Below are positions 1 through 6,005 of a stretch of 6,005 nt of DNA, piece after piece. The stretch is taken from the NCBI GenBank assembly GCA_947496835.1, contig CANMFV010000072.1:1-6005 (forward strand), written 5' to 3'. The translations under genes and the position numbers were made by a program. The notes beneath the pieces were generated by a model, which was given only the letters and a program-made list of their open reading frames with translations, had not been told where the DNA came from and ran no database searches. This DNA comes from Flavobacteriales bacterium. Lineage in GTDB: Bacteria; Bacteroidota; Bacteroidia; Flavobacteriales_D; Crocinitomicaceae. The stretch's first letter is position 1; each line of letters opens with the position of its first letter.

Positions 1-654
1 AAATGCGTATGAATTCGTATTGGCATCTTGTTCTGAGTAACTTACCGGATAATAATCACCGGTCATTTCACTTAAGCTTTTAATCGCCTCTTCAAATTGA
101 TCCTTAAATTTTGATTGAATGGTAAAATGAAAATCGATGGGTTGATTCTTTAATTTACTTCCTTGTATCAACTGTTCTTGAAATGGATTCAGAATAAATG
201 GCCCTAGGGAATGAAACGGAATGAGTCCCTTTGGATACAAACCATAATTTAACCCGTCTTCGCCTAATACAAAAGCGATTAAATCATCAATAGTCCAAGC
301 AAAATTTTCTATCTTTTCTTTGACATTATTAGGAAAACACTTGTAAAATGCAAAGGAGGAAATTCTACGAATAAATTGCTCCGTTTGTGCCTGATTTATT
401 TCCGATGTTTGATTCAAATAGTCATATAAGAATTGAAACATCCTAGAACCTGAACCTGAAGCAGGTATAAAGAAGGAAAGCTGTTTTGTTAACAGTTCAA
501 AACGTTGGCTGAAGACTAATTCCTCTTCTTTTTCAAGTTGAATGATCCCATCCCCTAGCCTACATGGCCTTAAAACATCTAGAGACGGAGCACCGTTCAA
601 AATGGCCTTTTTTTGCTCCAACACGTTTTTTTCTTCTGCTTCTGTTTGCCCCAT
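1..654 (-). CDS. DUF4301 family protein, N-terminal part (cut by left window edge)
   Basis: The minus-strand frame is open from an ATG at 654-652 to the window edge, giving 218 residues with no stop. An in-frame TAA lies eight codons upstream, and the next Met is residue 72, so this start is well supported. Several motifs match my memory of the Bacteroidota DUF4301 family (usually about 500 residues): LRPCRLGDGI (29-38), FFIPASGSGSRMF (61-73), YPKGLIPFH (140-148), DFHFTIQSKF (174-183) and SEQDANTNSYAF (207-218). The paired GSGSRM and PKGLIPF elements recall the N-terminal signature of sugar-nucleotide pyrophosphorylases, with a glycine-rich loop followed by a PK-containing motif. A nucleotidyltransferase-like fold is therefore plausible, but the family's function is unknown to me. 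There is no signal peptide or membrane segment, so the protein is probably cytoplasmic. It is divergent from the methyltransferase-like gene. Family confidence is high; no biochemical role is claimed. Confidence 0.85.
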   Translation of the reverse strand, partial: MGQTEAEEKNVLEQKKAILNGAPSLDVLRPCRLGDGIIQLEKEEELVFSQRFELLTKQLSFFIPASGSGSRMFQFLYDYLNQTSEINQAQTEQFIRRISSFAFYKCFPNNVKEKIENFAWTIDDLIAFVLGEDGLNYGLYPKGLIPFHSLGPFILNPFQEQLIQGSKLKNQPIDFHFTIQSKFKDQFEEAIKSLSEMTGDYYPVSYSEQDANTNSYAF

Positions 655-681
655 GTCTATGGAAAATTGTTATTTTGCATT

Positions 682-1257
682 GTGAATCGATTCTTCGAAA
701 GTATAAAATATAGTTGGAAAGCCAAAGGAAGACACGGGATTCATTCTCCCTTTGTGTATGATTTAGTAGATAATTGTTTTCAATTAGCTCTTTCAAAAAA
801 ACAACTAAAAACCGTCGCGTCTAAAGTAGGAACCAAGTCAACTTCCTTAAAACTATTGACTCAACTTAGTAAACACTTGGGATTCGGCCGTGTTTTGACC
901 AATCTTAAAGAAATTGAAACGCTTCAGTCATTTCTTCACCAACAAAATATCCAAGCTGAAGTTGACGCATTCAACTACCAAGAAAAAAAGGGAATTGAAG
1001 TGAAGTCTAGTTTAATTTTTATTGAATGTTCTCAATTTGATCCATCCTCATGGGAAAATATCATTGAACTTATTCCAACCTTAGACGATCATTCACTGAT
1101 TGTATTGAGTGGAATCAGAACAAGGCACTTTACATTGAATGAATGGGACAAACTCATTTCCCATTCCTCATTTCATTTCACTGCGGATTTATTTCACTTC
1201 GGACTTTTATCCAAAAGAACATTTCAAGAAAAAGAACATTTCGTTCTTCGCTATTAA
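682..1257 (+). CDS. Methyltransferase-like protein, probably degenerate (SAM-binding motif missing)
   Basis: From the GTG at 682 this encodes 191 residues. The N-terminus (IKYSWKAKGRHGIHSPFVYD, residues 8-27) matches a class I SAM-dependent methyltransferase family common in Flavobacteriia. So does the C-terminus, with TADLFHFGLL and a terminal KEHFVLRY. Those relatives are, as I recall, about 230-260 residues. The segment LKLLTQLSKHLGFGRVL (56-72) fits the helix and strand leading to their ELGTSxG SAM-binding loop, but here the next residues are TNLKEIE, with no glycines. The following helix and EVDAF strand are short. The protein may therefore not bind SAM and could be a pseudoenzyme. Start choice: the frame also opens at TTG 613 and TTG 667, but residues from 613 are Cys/Phe-rich, overlap DUF4301 and do not look like the family. 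GTG 682 leaves the usual short lead before the conserved motif. The stop overlaps that of the convergent anti-sigma candidate. Confidence 0.75.
   Translation: MNRFFESIKYSWKAKGRHGIHSPFVYDLVDNCFQLALSKKQLKTVASKVGTKSTSLKLLTQLSKHLGFGRVLTNLKEIETLQSFLHQQNIQAEVDAFNYQEKKGIEVKSSLIFIECSQFDPSSWENIIELIPTLDDHSLIVLSGIRTRHFTLNEWDKLISHSSFHFTADLFHFGLLSKRTFQEKEHFVLRY
696..726 (-). promoter_or_regulatory. Candidate Bacteroidota-type promoter for the DUF4301 gene
   Basis: On the minus strand a TTTG (726-723) is followed after 19 nt by TACTTTCG (703-696), one mismatch from the TAnnTTTG -7 consensus. Transcription would start near 689, giving a leader of about 35 nt before the ATG at 654. The element lies inside the opposite-strand methyltransferase-like coding region. 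This rests on motif and spacing only; in AT-rich DNA a one-mismatch hit may be chance. Confidence 0.35.
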
Positions 1258-2042
1258 TAGGCCGCAACAATCACGTCTAACATTTCCGGCATTGACTTTA
1301 CACTGAACGAGGTAAACGCATCCGCTTGTTTTTTACGGGAACTTATTTTTTCTTTGGAGGATACAACTTGTACTTCGCTCAAATTTCCTGCAGTCCATGA
1401 ATAAGTTGCAGCACCCATACTCGAAGTTGAAAGCGTTACATTGGAGCCGTTAGCAAGACTAGATGACCACGAAACATCAGGAACTACGGTTACAATATCG
1501 GATGAACGTTCACTATTCTCGGGTAATGGACCTTCTATCGATGCGATTTCATTAGGGATTTCTTCGTTTGATGACTCGGATGCAACTTCTTTAGGCATGA
1601 TTGTCAACACGTTTGATTCCTTTTTCTTTTCTTTGGTCACTTGCTTCACTTCTGATTGAGTTTTTGGTTGGTTTTTAGCCAACGTTCTTTCTGGTTCTGG
1701 TTGATAATTGTACCACGTCAAAACCAATGCCGCCGCCACGGCAGAAATGGAAGTCCAAGTAGCTACGCGACTAAAACGATTTTTAGAAAAGCGGATTTCC
1801 CTTCCTCCGGATTGTGCTTGTTTGCCAGCATATTGAATGGCAAAGAGTTGGTCCAAACGTAGTTTCGTATTGGAATCATCAGTTGGTTGGTCCGACCACG
1901 CATCAACTTGCTGAAACAGCTTTTTCAAGGACTGAAATTCCTGTTCATCGGCACACCATTCCACTAATTGCAAACGTTCGGAGTCATTTAAGTCCGTAAA
2001 CGTTGTGTGTTTTTTCAGGATGTTTTTTAAAGTATCTTCCAT
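1254..2042 (-). CDS. Single-pass membrane protein, probable anti-sigma factor
   Basis: This 262-residue protein is encoded 2 nt after the ECF sigma gene, the usual position of a cognate anti-sigma factor. Residues 1-92 are hydrophilic and probably cytoplasmic, ending in a basic stretch (REIRFSKNRFSR, 81-92). A single hydrophobic segment follows at about 93-110 (SISAVAAALVLTWY). The remaining 150 or so residues would be periplasmic, starting with a Pro/Lys/Glu-rich linker (114-165). I see no HxxxCxxC zinc-binding anti-sigma motif and no FecR-like region, so the assignment rests on topology and context. Residues 199-216 (GSNVTLSTSSMGAATYSW) resemble the core strands of the Ig/PKD-like domains found in Bacteroidota surface proteins, but too little surrounds them for a full domain. 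Expected role: hold the sigma factor at the membrane until an envelope signal releases it. It could also be another membrane protein of the same operon. Confidence 0.7.
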   Translation of the reverse strand: MEDTLKNILKKHTTFTDLNDSERLQLVEWCADEQEFQSLKKLFQQVDAWSDQPTDDSNTKLRLDQLFAIQYAGKQAQSGGREIRFSKNRFSRVATWTSISAVAAALVLTWYNYQPEPERTLAKNQPKTQSEVKQVTKEKKKESNVLTIMPKEVASESSNEEIPNEIASIEGPLPENSERSSDIVTVVPDVSWSSSLANGSNVTLSTSSMGAATYSWTAGNLSEVQVVSSKEKISSRKKQADAFTSFSVKSMPEMLDVIVAAY

Positions 2043-2044
2043 CT

Positions 2045-2623
2045 TTATTGTGTTAATTGATAAACACTCAGTTGATTTGCTAAAAATTTTGTTGCATAAA
2101 ACAAACGAGACTTCACCGTCCCCTCGTTGATGTCTAATATTTCTGCGATTTCTTTTAACGCAAGTCCATCGAGGTGTCGCAACGTAAACACGGATCGATG
2201 TTTTTCATCTAATTCTTGTAACTTCTCTTCAAATTCAGCCAAGAACTGGGCATCCTGAACTTGATTCAAAACATTTTCGTTGGATGCAGCGAAAGAGGTA
2301 TCCACACCATGAACGGTATTTTTTCTTACTTCCATTCGTTTGTACTCATTTTTACACATATTACTTGCTACCGAGAAAAGCCAGGTCTTGAACGAACGTG
2401 ATGTATCGAACAATTCTGGATGCTGAATGATCTTCGCAAACAAATCATGAACAAAATCCTCCGCTTTTTCATCATCGCGCCAAAGCATGTTTCGAAAATA
2501 CCCTTTTAACTTCCCAGCATAACGATCATACAATTCCGTAAAGGCAGACTGATTCCCTTGTCCTAACGCTTGCATTAGGGTCTCATCACTCCAGTCTGAT
2601 ATTGATTTACGAAAGAATTTCAT
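2045..2623 (-). CDS. ECF-type RNA polymerase sigma factor (sigma-70 family)
   Basis: This 192-residue protein has the two-domain ECF layout. Region 2 spans about 25-95: AFTELYDRYAGKLKGYF, then DDEKAEDFVHDLFAKI, then SFKTWLFSVASNMCKNEYKR. The last stretch is the typical -10 recognition and melting segment. A linker of about 30 residues (101-130) leads to region 4 (about 133-182). That holds LDEKHRSVFTLRHLDGLALKEIAEIL and the helix-turn-helix INEGTVKSRLFYATKFL, which contacts the -35-type element. Its length is normal for the family. It directs RNA polymerase to a dedicated regulon. The ATG at 2623 directly abuts the TAG of the upstream secreted-protein gene, and the anti-sigma candidate follows after 2 nt, so the three genes are very likely co-transcribed and translationally coupled. 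The family call is near certain; the regulon and signal are unknown. Confidence 0.95.
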   Translation of the reverse strand: MKFFRKSISDWSDETLMQALGQGNQSAFTELYDRYAGKLKGYFRNMLWRDDEKAEDFVHDLFAKIIQHPELFDTSRSFKTWLFSVASNMCKNEYKRMEVRKNTVHGVDTSFAASNENVLNQVQDAQFLAEFEEKLQELDEKHRSVFTLRHLDGLALKEIAEILDINEGTVKSRLFYATKFLANQLSVYQLTQ

Positions 2624-3832
2624 CTAATTACCCGCCTTTTTTATGACTTTCTTTCCGAGAATATAATCCATGCTTTCTCGGATCTGCTGCAACAAAACGT
2701 CATTTCCCTCTCGTACATATTTAGCTTCCAAGTACATTAACATAGGCATGTAATTCATCGCGAATTTACTGCGCTGTTCATCTTCGGTTAATCCGTATTT
2801 ATTGAATTGTTCAAACCAAAGATTCTCTTGTCTAATTGGCAAATCCTCTGCTGCTTTATCCGTGTATTGAAAGGTGAGTCCAACTGGAAAGAGTTTTTTT
2901 GAAAGTGGTTCCAGGTAATTTCGTGGAATCGTTACAGAAAGAAAAAGTTCTTTATCGGCATTCAATGCACAAAATTGACCCAAGTAACCAATGTCAATTT
3001 TTGAAGACTTCGGTAAAACGTAACCAAGTCCTTCTAATTTTTTACGGTATTGCGGACTTTGCATGAAATCCAAGGAAAGGATTTTGACATCCATTCGCTG
3101 TTGGTGACTAAATTGATTCAACAAAGCGCCGTACGTATCTTCAAACCCGTGTGTAATTAGCGTAGAGTTCATGGTGCAAGAAGTCAATACATCACTGGTA
3201 TAAGTCTCAACTTCTAAACTAATCACGTCGTTAACTGACATCAATGAAAGCGCATTTTCCGTACTGATGGTATCTCCATTCATCAATTTAAGTGAAACAT
3301 ATTGTTTTTGCACTTCGAGATTTTCTGGATTCATCTGATACGCTTTTTCAAGAGCGGGCGATCGATCCAAATTATAATTCCCAGAAGCATAGTAAGACAA
3401 TTGATATTCCCAAGAGTTGGGTGAAATGAGTTCGAGTTGCTTTACTTTGGAATCCATTTCAGCTTGTTCAGCAGCTAAAGGCGTTCGTTGAAATTTATTT
3501 GATTTGGAATTTTGTCGAACAAGGGAAAAAGCGGAAAACACTTGTACTGTTTTATCTGTCTCTCGAAGGTCTTTCGTGTCATCTTGTTCGTTTGTATTTT
3601 CTCGCTCTTCGAATTTTTGATCTAATTTAAAATAACTTGAATCCATATTGATCAAGGTATTCGACTCGATATTTGTATTCAAATTTAATTGTCCATTCGA
3701 CATGTTTGTCGCTTTTTCACTGACACCAAATTGGTTCGTTGATTGCGGTTTATTCTGATATCCATTTGGCGGTTGACCAAAAGAAATAAAGGAAAAAAGG
3801 AACGAAAAACTAAAAAAAATAGTTTGTTTCAT
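2624..3832 (-). CDS. Secreted protein of unknown function, resembles the soluble C-terminal region of DUF2723/GT117 proteins
   Basis: This 402-residue protein begins with a signal peptide (residues 1-20, basic start then a Phe/Ser-rich hydrophobic core ending SFGQ). There is no lipobox or later membrane segment, so it is probably periplasmic or exported. Residues 21-130 are low in hydrophobics, rich in Asn/Gln/Ser and probably disordered. Residues 140-200 include a helical stretch that could be one TPR-like unit (SPALEKAYQMNPENLEVQKQY). Residues 222-255 (STLITHGFEDTYGALLNQF, then RMDVKILSLDF) resemble the 'FTNGDNDTYPLWY...R.DVRVVNLS' region of Bacteroidota DUF2723/GT117 membrane proteins. Residues 295-322 (ELFLSVTIPRNYLEPL ... 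GLTFQY) resemble that family's following 'PIYFAVTV...L..YL..EGLAYRL' region. The resemblance is from memory and untested. It is the first gene of the sigma operon; the stop TAG touches the sigma ATG. I saw no convincing promoter upstream, only weak partial matches. Confidence 0.7.
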   Translation of the reverse strand: MKQTIFFSFSFLFSFISFGQPPNGYQNKPQSTNQFGVSEKATNMSNGQLNLNTNIESNTLINMDSSYFKLDQKFEERENTNEQDDTKDLRETDKTVQVFSAFSLVRQNSKSNKFQRTPLAAEQAEMDSKVKQLELISPNSWEYQLSYYASGNYNLDRSPALEKAYQMNPENLEVQKQYVSLKLMNGDTISTENALSLMSVNDVISLEVETYTSDVLTSCTMNSTLITHGFEDTYGALLNQFSHQQRMDVKILSLDFMQSPQYRKKLEGLGYVLPKSSKIDIGYLGQFCALNADKELFLSVTIPRNYLEPLSKKLFPVGLTFQYTDKAAEDLPIRQENLWFEQFNKYGLTEDEQRSKFAMNYMPMLMYLEAKYVREGNDVLLQQIRESMDYILGKKVIKKAGN

Positions 3833-3873
3833 TGGAATGATTTTTAGCTATTTACAACCAAGTTCTTCAAAGG

Positions 3874-3905
3874 TTCAAAAAAAGTCTCAATAATCCGTAA
3901 ATTTG
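3874..3905 (+). promoter_or_regulatory. Bacteroidota-type promoter for the beta-helix lipoprotein gene
   Basis: TAAATTTG at 3898-3905 matches the TAnnTTTG -7 consensus exactly. A TTC at 3874-3876, one base from the usual -33 TTG, lies 21 nt upstream. Transcription would begin near 3910-3912, which leaves only 2-10 nt before the start codon, depending on whether ATG 3914 or 3920 is used. Confidence 0.6.
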
Positions 3906-3913
3906 TTCGTTAT

Positions 3914-5320
3914 ATGCACATGAGATTATTCTTTTCTACCATTTTTGGTTGCTTACTCGTTCTTTTCACCTTGAGCACTAGCTCTTGTGGAAAGCATGTC
4001 ATTCTATCAAAAAATAATTTGAGTTTCTCCAAGGATACCGTTGTCTTTGATACGGTTTTCACAACAATTGGATCAACGACGCAGCAATTTAAAATTTACA
4101 ATAAGGACTCCAAAACAATTAAAATTGACGAAATCGAACTAATGGGGGGAACGAATTCCAAATTTTCGATGAATGTTGATGGACTTCAAGGAACGCAAAT
4201 AAAAGACCTCTATATTGAAGGTGGAGATAGTTTATTCGTTTTTGTCGAAGTCACCCTGGATCCAAACGGAACGAATCTACCTTTGATAATTGAGGATTCC
4301 ATTCGTTTTAAGTCCAATGAAAAGAATCAATTTGTCAAACTTGCAGCTTGGGGACAAGATGCCTATTTCCACTACAAAGATTTAAATGAAGGCGTTTGGC
4401 CCAACGACAAACCTCATGTTATTTATGGTATAGCCGCGGTTGGTTATCCCAAGATTGACTCAGCAAAAACATTGAATATTCAAGCCGGAACAAAGATTTA
4501 CATGCACAAAAACGCCATCTTGTATGTATACAAGTCTACCTTAAACATTCAAGGAACACTCGGAAATGAAGTCATCATTCAAGGAGACCGTTTGGAGCAA
4601 GATTATCAAAATATCACTGGGCAATTTTATGGCATTTATTTTCAAAAGGCACGTCCTTCAACCATTGATTACGCGATCATAAAAAACGGCACATCCGGCG
4701 TACACTTGTACGATGAAGACCCAACGAATAGTGATTACACCCTCACGATGACCAACACGATTATCAAAAATCAAGCGCGATACGGTGTATTTATTTTTGC
4801 TGGAGCCAAAGTGAAAGCGGAAAACTGTATTGTTGCCAAAAACGGTACACATGCGCTGTTTGTACTTCAAGGAGGCGACTTCAATTTTAATCATTGTGAC
4901 TTGCTCGGATATGGAAGTTCTACGAATCCAGCGGTGGGAATTAGCAATTATTATAACGACTATGCTGCAGGTCAAACGAATGTTTCCTCGATAGAAGAAG
5001 GGAAATTATATAATTGTGTGGTCACTGGAAATCTCACAACTGAATTTGCGATGGACACGATTCATATGTCCGGAGTTGTATTAAATTTTGATTTTAAAAA
5101 CACGCTGTTGCAATCGGAAGTAACTTACACCGACTCTTTTTACGATGCCAGTGTCTTATGGAATGGCACCCCTCTTTTCACGAATCCAACAGAATTCAAT
5201 TTTACATTTGGCCAAAATTCAGCTTTACAAGGCAATGGAATTAACACAAGTGTGGTAACTGACATCCTTGGAAATCCAAGAAACAATCCACCAGATATTG
5301 GCGCGATTGAACTGAACTAA
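3914..5320 (+). CDS. Right-handed parallel beta-helix lipoprotein
   Basis: This 468-residue envelope protein has a lipoprotein signal peptide: a hydrophobic stretch at 4-20, then STSSCGK with the acylated Cys at 25. Residues 36-150 form an Ig-like beta domain recurrent in Bacteroidota lipoproteins, marked by FDTVFTTIGSTTQQFKIYN (45-63), GGDSLFVFVEVTLDPNG (103-119) and LAAWGQDAYF (143-152). Residues 185-400 are short repeating beta strands (LNIQAGTKIYMHKN, YAIIKNGTSGVHL, NTIIKNQARYGVFI, NCIVAKNGTHALFV), as in pectate-lyase-like right-handed helices. The C-terminus DILGNPRNNPPDIGAIE (450-466) is the closing motif often seen in such proteins ('choice-of-anchor Q'). No catalytic residues can be assigned, so binding or a structural role is as likely as polysaccharide cleavage. 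No acidic cluster follows the Cys, so surface export is not clearly signalled. ATG 3920 is an equally good start (MRLFFSTIFG). The gene is divergent from the sigma operon and ends at a hairpin terminator. Confidence 0.88.
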   Translation: MHMRLFFSTIFGCLLVLFTLSTSSCGKHVILSKNNLSFSKDTVVFDTVFTTIGSTTQQFKIYNKDSKTIKIDEIELMGGTNSKFSMNVDGLQGTQIKDLYIEGGDSLFVFVEVTLDPNGTNLPLIIEDSIRFKSNEKNQFVKLAAWGQDAYFHYKDLNEGVWPNDKPHVIYGIAAVGYPKIDSAKTLNIQAGTKIYMHKNAILYVYKSTLNIQGTLGNEVIIQGDRLEQDYQNITGQFYGIYFQKARPSTIDYAIIKNGTSGVHLYDEDPTNSDYTLTMTNTIIKNQARYGVFIFAGAKVKAENCIVAKNGTHALFVLQGGDFNFNHCDLLGYGSSTNPAVGISNYYNDYAAGQTNVSSIEEGKLYNCVVTGNLTTEFAMDTIHMSGVVLNFDFKNTLLQSEVTYTDSFYDASVLWNGTPLFTNPTEFNFTFGQNSALQGNGINTSVVTDILGNPRNNPPDIGAIELN

Positions 5321-5332
5321 AAATATTAGAAC

Positions 5333-5367
5333 AAAAAAATGCGGATCAATATTGACCCGCATTTTTT
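5333..5367. terminator. Bidirectional intrinsic terminator
   Basis: ATGCGG at 5339-5344 pairs with CCGCAT at 5357-5362, centred at 5350/5351. The inner TCAATATTGA (5346-5355) is itself palindromic, so the hairpin can extend to a near-perfect 24-nt inverted repeat with one A/C mismatch. An A-tract (5333-5339) and a T-tract (5362-5367) flank it, giving a U-run on either strand. It lies between two convergent genes, the lipoprotein and malate dehydrogenase, and can serve both. Confidence 0.85.
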
Positions 5368-5384
5368 ATTTCATTGAATTGGAC

Positions 5385-6005
5385 TTATGCGTTTGCAATC
5401 ATGTTATCCAAAACTTCCATCACACTTTTAACTGCCTCTGCTGACTCTACAAGAAGAGCGCGTTCTGCATCGTTCAATTGTAATTCGATGATTTTCTCAA
5501 TACCGTTTTTACCAAGTACCACTGGTACACCAAGGTAGATGTCATTCATTCCATACTCTCCTTGCAACCAAGCACAAACTGGGAAGATTCGTTTTTGATC
5601 ACGAACGATTGCTTCTACCATTTGAGCAGCTGCAGCTCCCGGAGCATACCAAGCTGAGGTACCTAATAATTTAACGATTTCACCACCACCAAATTTCGTG
5701 CGTTCGATGATTTCATTCAATTTAGACTCTTCAATTAATTCAGTAACTGGAATACCACCAACAGTCGTATAACGAGGAAGTGGAACCATTGTGTCACCAT
5801 GTCCACCCATCAACACTGCTTGGATATCCTTCGGTGAAACATTTAATTCTGTGGCCAAAAAAGCACGGTAGCGAGCTGTATCAAGTACACCTGCCATTCC
5901 GAATACTTTGCTTGGATCTGTTTTTGCGTTCAAATACGCACAGTATGTCATCACATCCAATGGATTAGAAACAACAACAATAATGGCATTCGGCGAATAC
6001 TTCAC
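5385..6005 (-). CDS. mdh: Malate dehydrogenase, LDH-like type, C-terminal part (cut by right window edge)
   Basis: The frame is open from the window edge, giving 206 residues. These correspond to about the last two thirds of the usual 310 or so; the NAD-binding Rossmann N-terminus and the substrate-specificity loop lie outside. The GTG at the very edge is an internal Val codon, not a start. The enzyme interconverts malate and oxaloacetate with NAD(H) in the cytoplasmic TCA cycle. Visible active-site motifs, numbered in this fragment: VVSNPLD (11-17, with the conserved Asn14), GVLDTARYR (39-47, with the Asp42/Arg45 pair), and GGHGDTMVP (67-75, with the catalytic His69). The pattern is that of the LDH-like malate dehydrogenases of Bacteroidota. 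Lactate dehydrogenase cannot be formally excluded, because the discriminating loop is missing. The reading frame looks intact and the C-terminus (DNMIANA) is normal. Confidence 0.93.
   Translation of the reverse strand: MKYSPNAIIVVVSNPLDVMTYCAYLNAKTDPSKVFGMAGVLDTARYRAFLATELNVSPKDIQAVLMGGHGDTMVPLPRYTTVGGIPVTELIEESKLNEIIERTKFGGGEIVKLLGTSAWYAPGAAAAQMVEAIVRDQKRIFPVCAWLQGEYGMNDIYLGVPVVLGKNGIEKIIELQLNDAERALLVESAEAVKSVMEVLDNMIANA

Noticed and set aside
560..796. Minus-strand open frame of 78 codons
   Set aside because: It overlaps both the DUF4301 and methyltransferase-like genes in another frame, has an unnatural composition (KKRVGAKKGHFERC), and matches no family.
1441..1999. Three plus-strand open frames (1441-1659, 1656-1862, 1814-1999)
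   Set aside because: They are antisense shadows of the anti-sigma candidate, which has a clear membrane segment and operon context; none shows family motifs.
3868..3875. Minus-strand AACCTTTG as a -7 box for the sigma operon
   Set aside because: One mismatch to TAnnTTTG, but no TTG at the right distance. The alternative TAAATAGC (3854-3847), with TTTG 21 nt upstream, has three mismatches. Neither is convincing.
4658..4975. Minus-strand open frame of 105 codons within the lipoprotein gene
   Set aside because: It is antisense to the beta-helix repeat region and its composition follows from the complement of those repeats.
5780..5968. Plus-strand open frame of 62 codons within malate dehydrogenase
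   Set aside because: It is antisense to highly conserved mdh motifs and has no recognisable protein features.
6003..6005. GTG as a possible start for malate dehydrogenase
   Set aside because: It encodes the internal Val before KYSPN; the family has about 100 more residues upstream, including the NAD-binding fold.

Overview
The window reads as chromosomal DNA of a Bacteroidota member, most likely order Flavobacteriales. It is AT-rich and its start codons lack clear Shine-Dalgarno sequences. One promoter matches the Bacteroidota TAnnTTTG -7 box exactly. The protein families also fit this phylum: a DUF4301 protein, a lipoprotein with an N-terminal domain typical of the group, a 'HGIHSPF' methyltransferase-like protein, and an LDH-like malate dehydrogenase. 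The genus cannot be fixed from the sequence. I see no mobile element, CRISPR array, tRNA or rRNA.

Layout, left to right. (1) 1-654, minus strand: the N-terminal 218 residues of a DUF4301 protein that runs off the left edge. (2) 682-1257, plus strand: a small methyltransferase-like protein, divergent from DUF4301 across a 27-bp gap. It keeps the family's ends but appears to have lost the glycine-rich SAM-binding motif. (3) 3832-1254, minus strand: a tight three-gene operon, transcribed right to left. It encodes a secreted protein of about 400 residues, an ECF sigma factor, and a single-pass membrane protein that is probably its anti-sigma factor. The gene junctions are 0 and 2 nt. The last gene ends in a shared TTAA with gene 2. 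(4) 3914-5320, plus strand: a beta-helix lipoprotein, divergent from the operon, with a strong promoter almost touching its start codon. (5) 5333-5367: a hairpin able to terminate transcription on both strands. (6) 5385-6005, minus strand: the C-terminal two thirds of malate dehydrogenase, cut by the right edge.

The most interesting unit is the sigma operon. The likely arrangement is that the membrane protein holds the sigma factor through its cytoplasmic N-terminal part and senses something through its periplasmic part. The first gene supplies an exported protein that may take part in sensing or be what the system controls. That protein resembles the soluble C-terminal region of DUF2723/GT117 membrane proteins, but has no membrane domain. 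The anti-sigma candidate lacks a zinc-binding anti-sigma motif and carries a short stretch like an Ig/PKD domain. These functional links are inference from gene order and motif reading.
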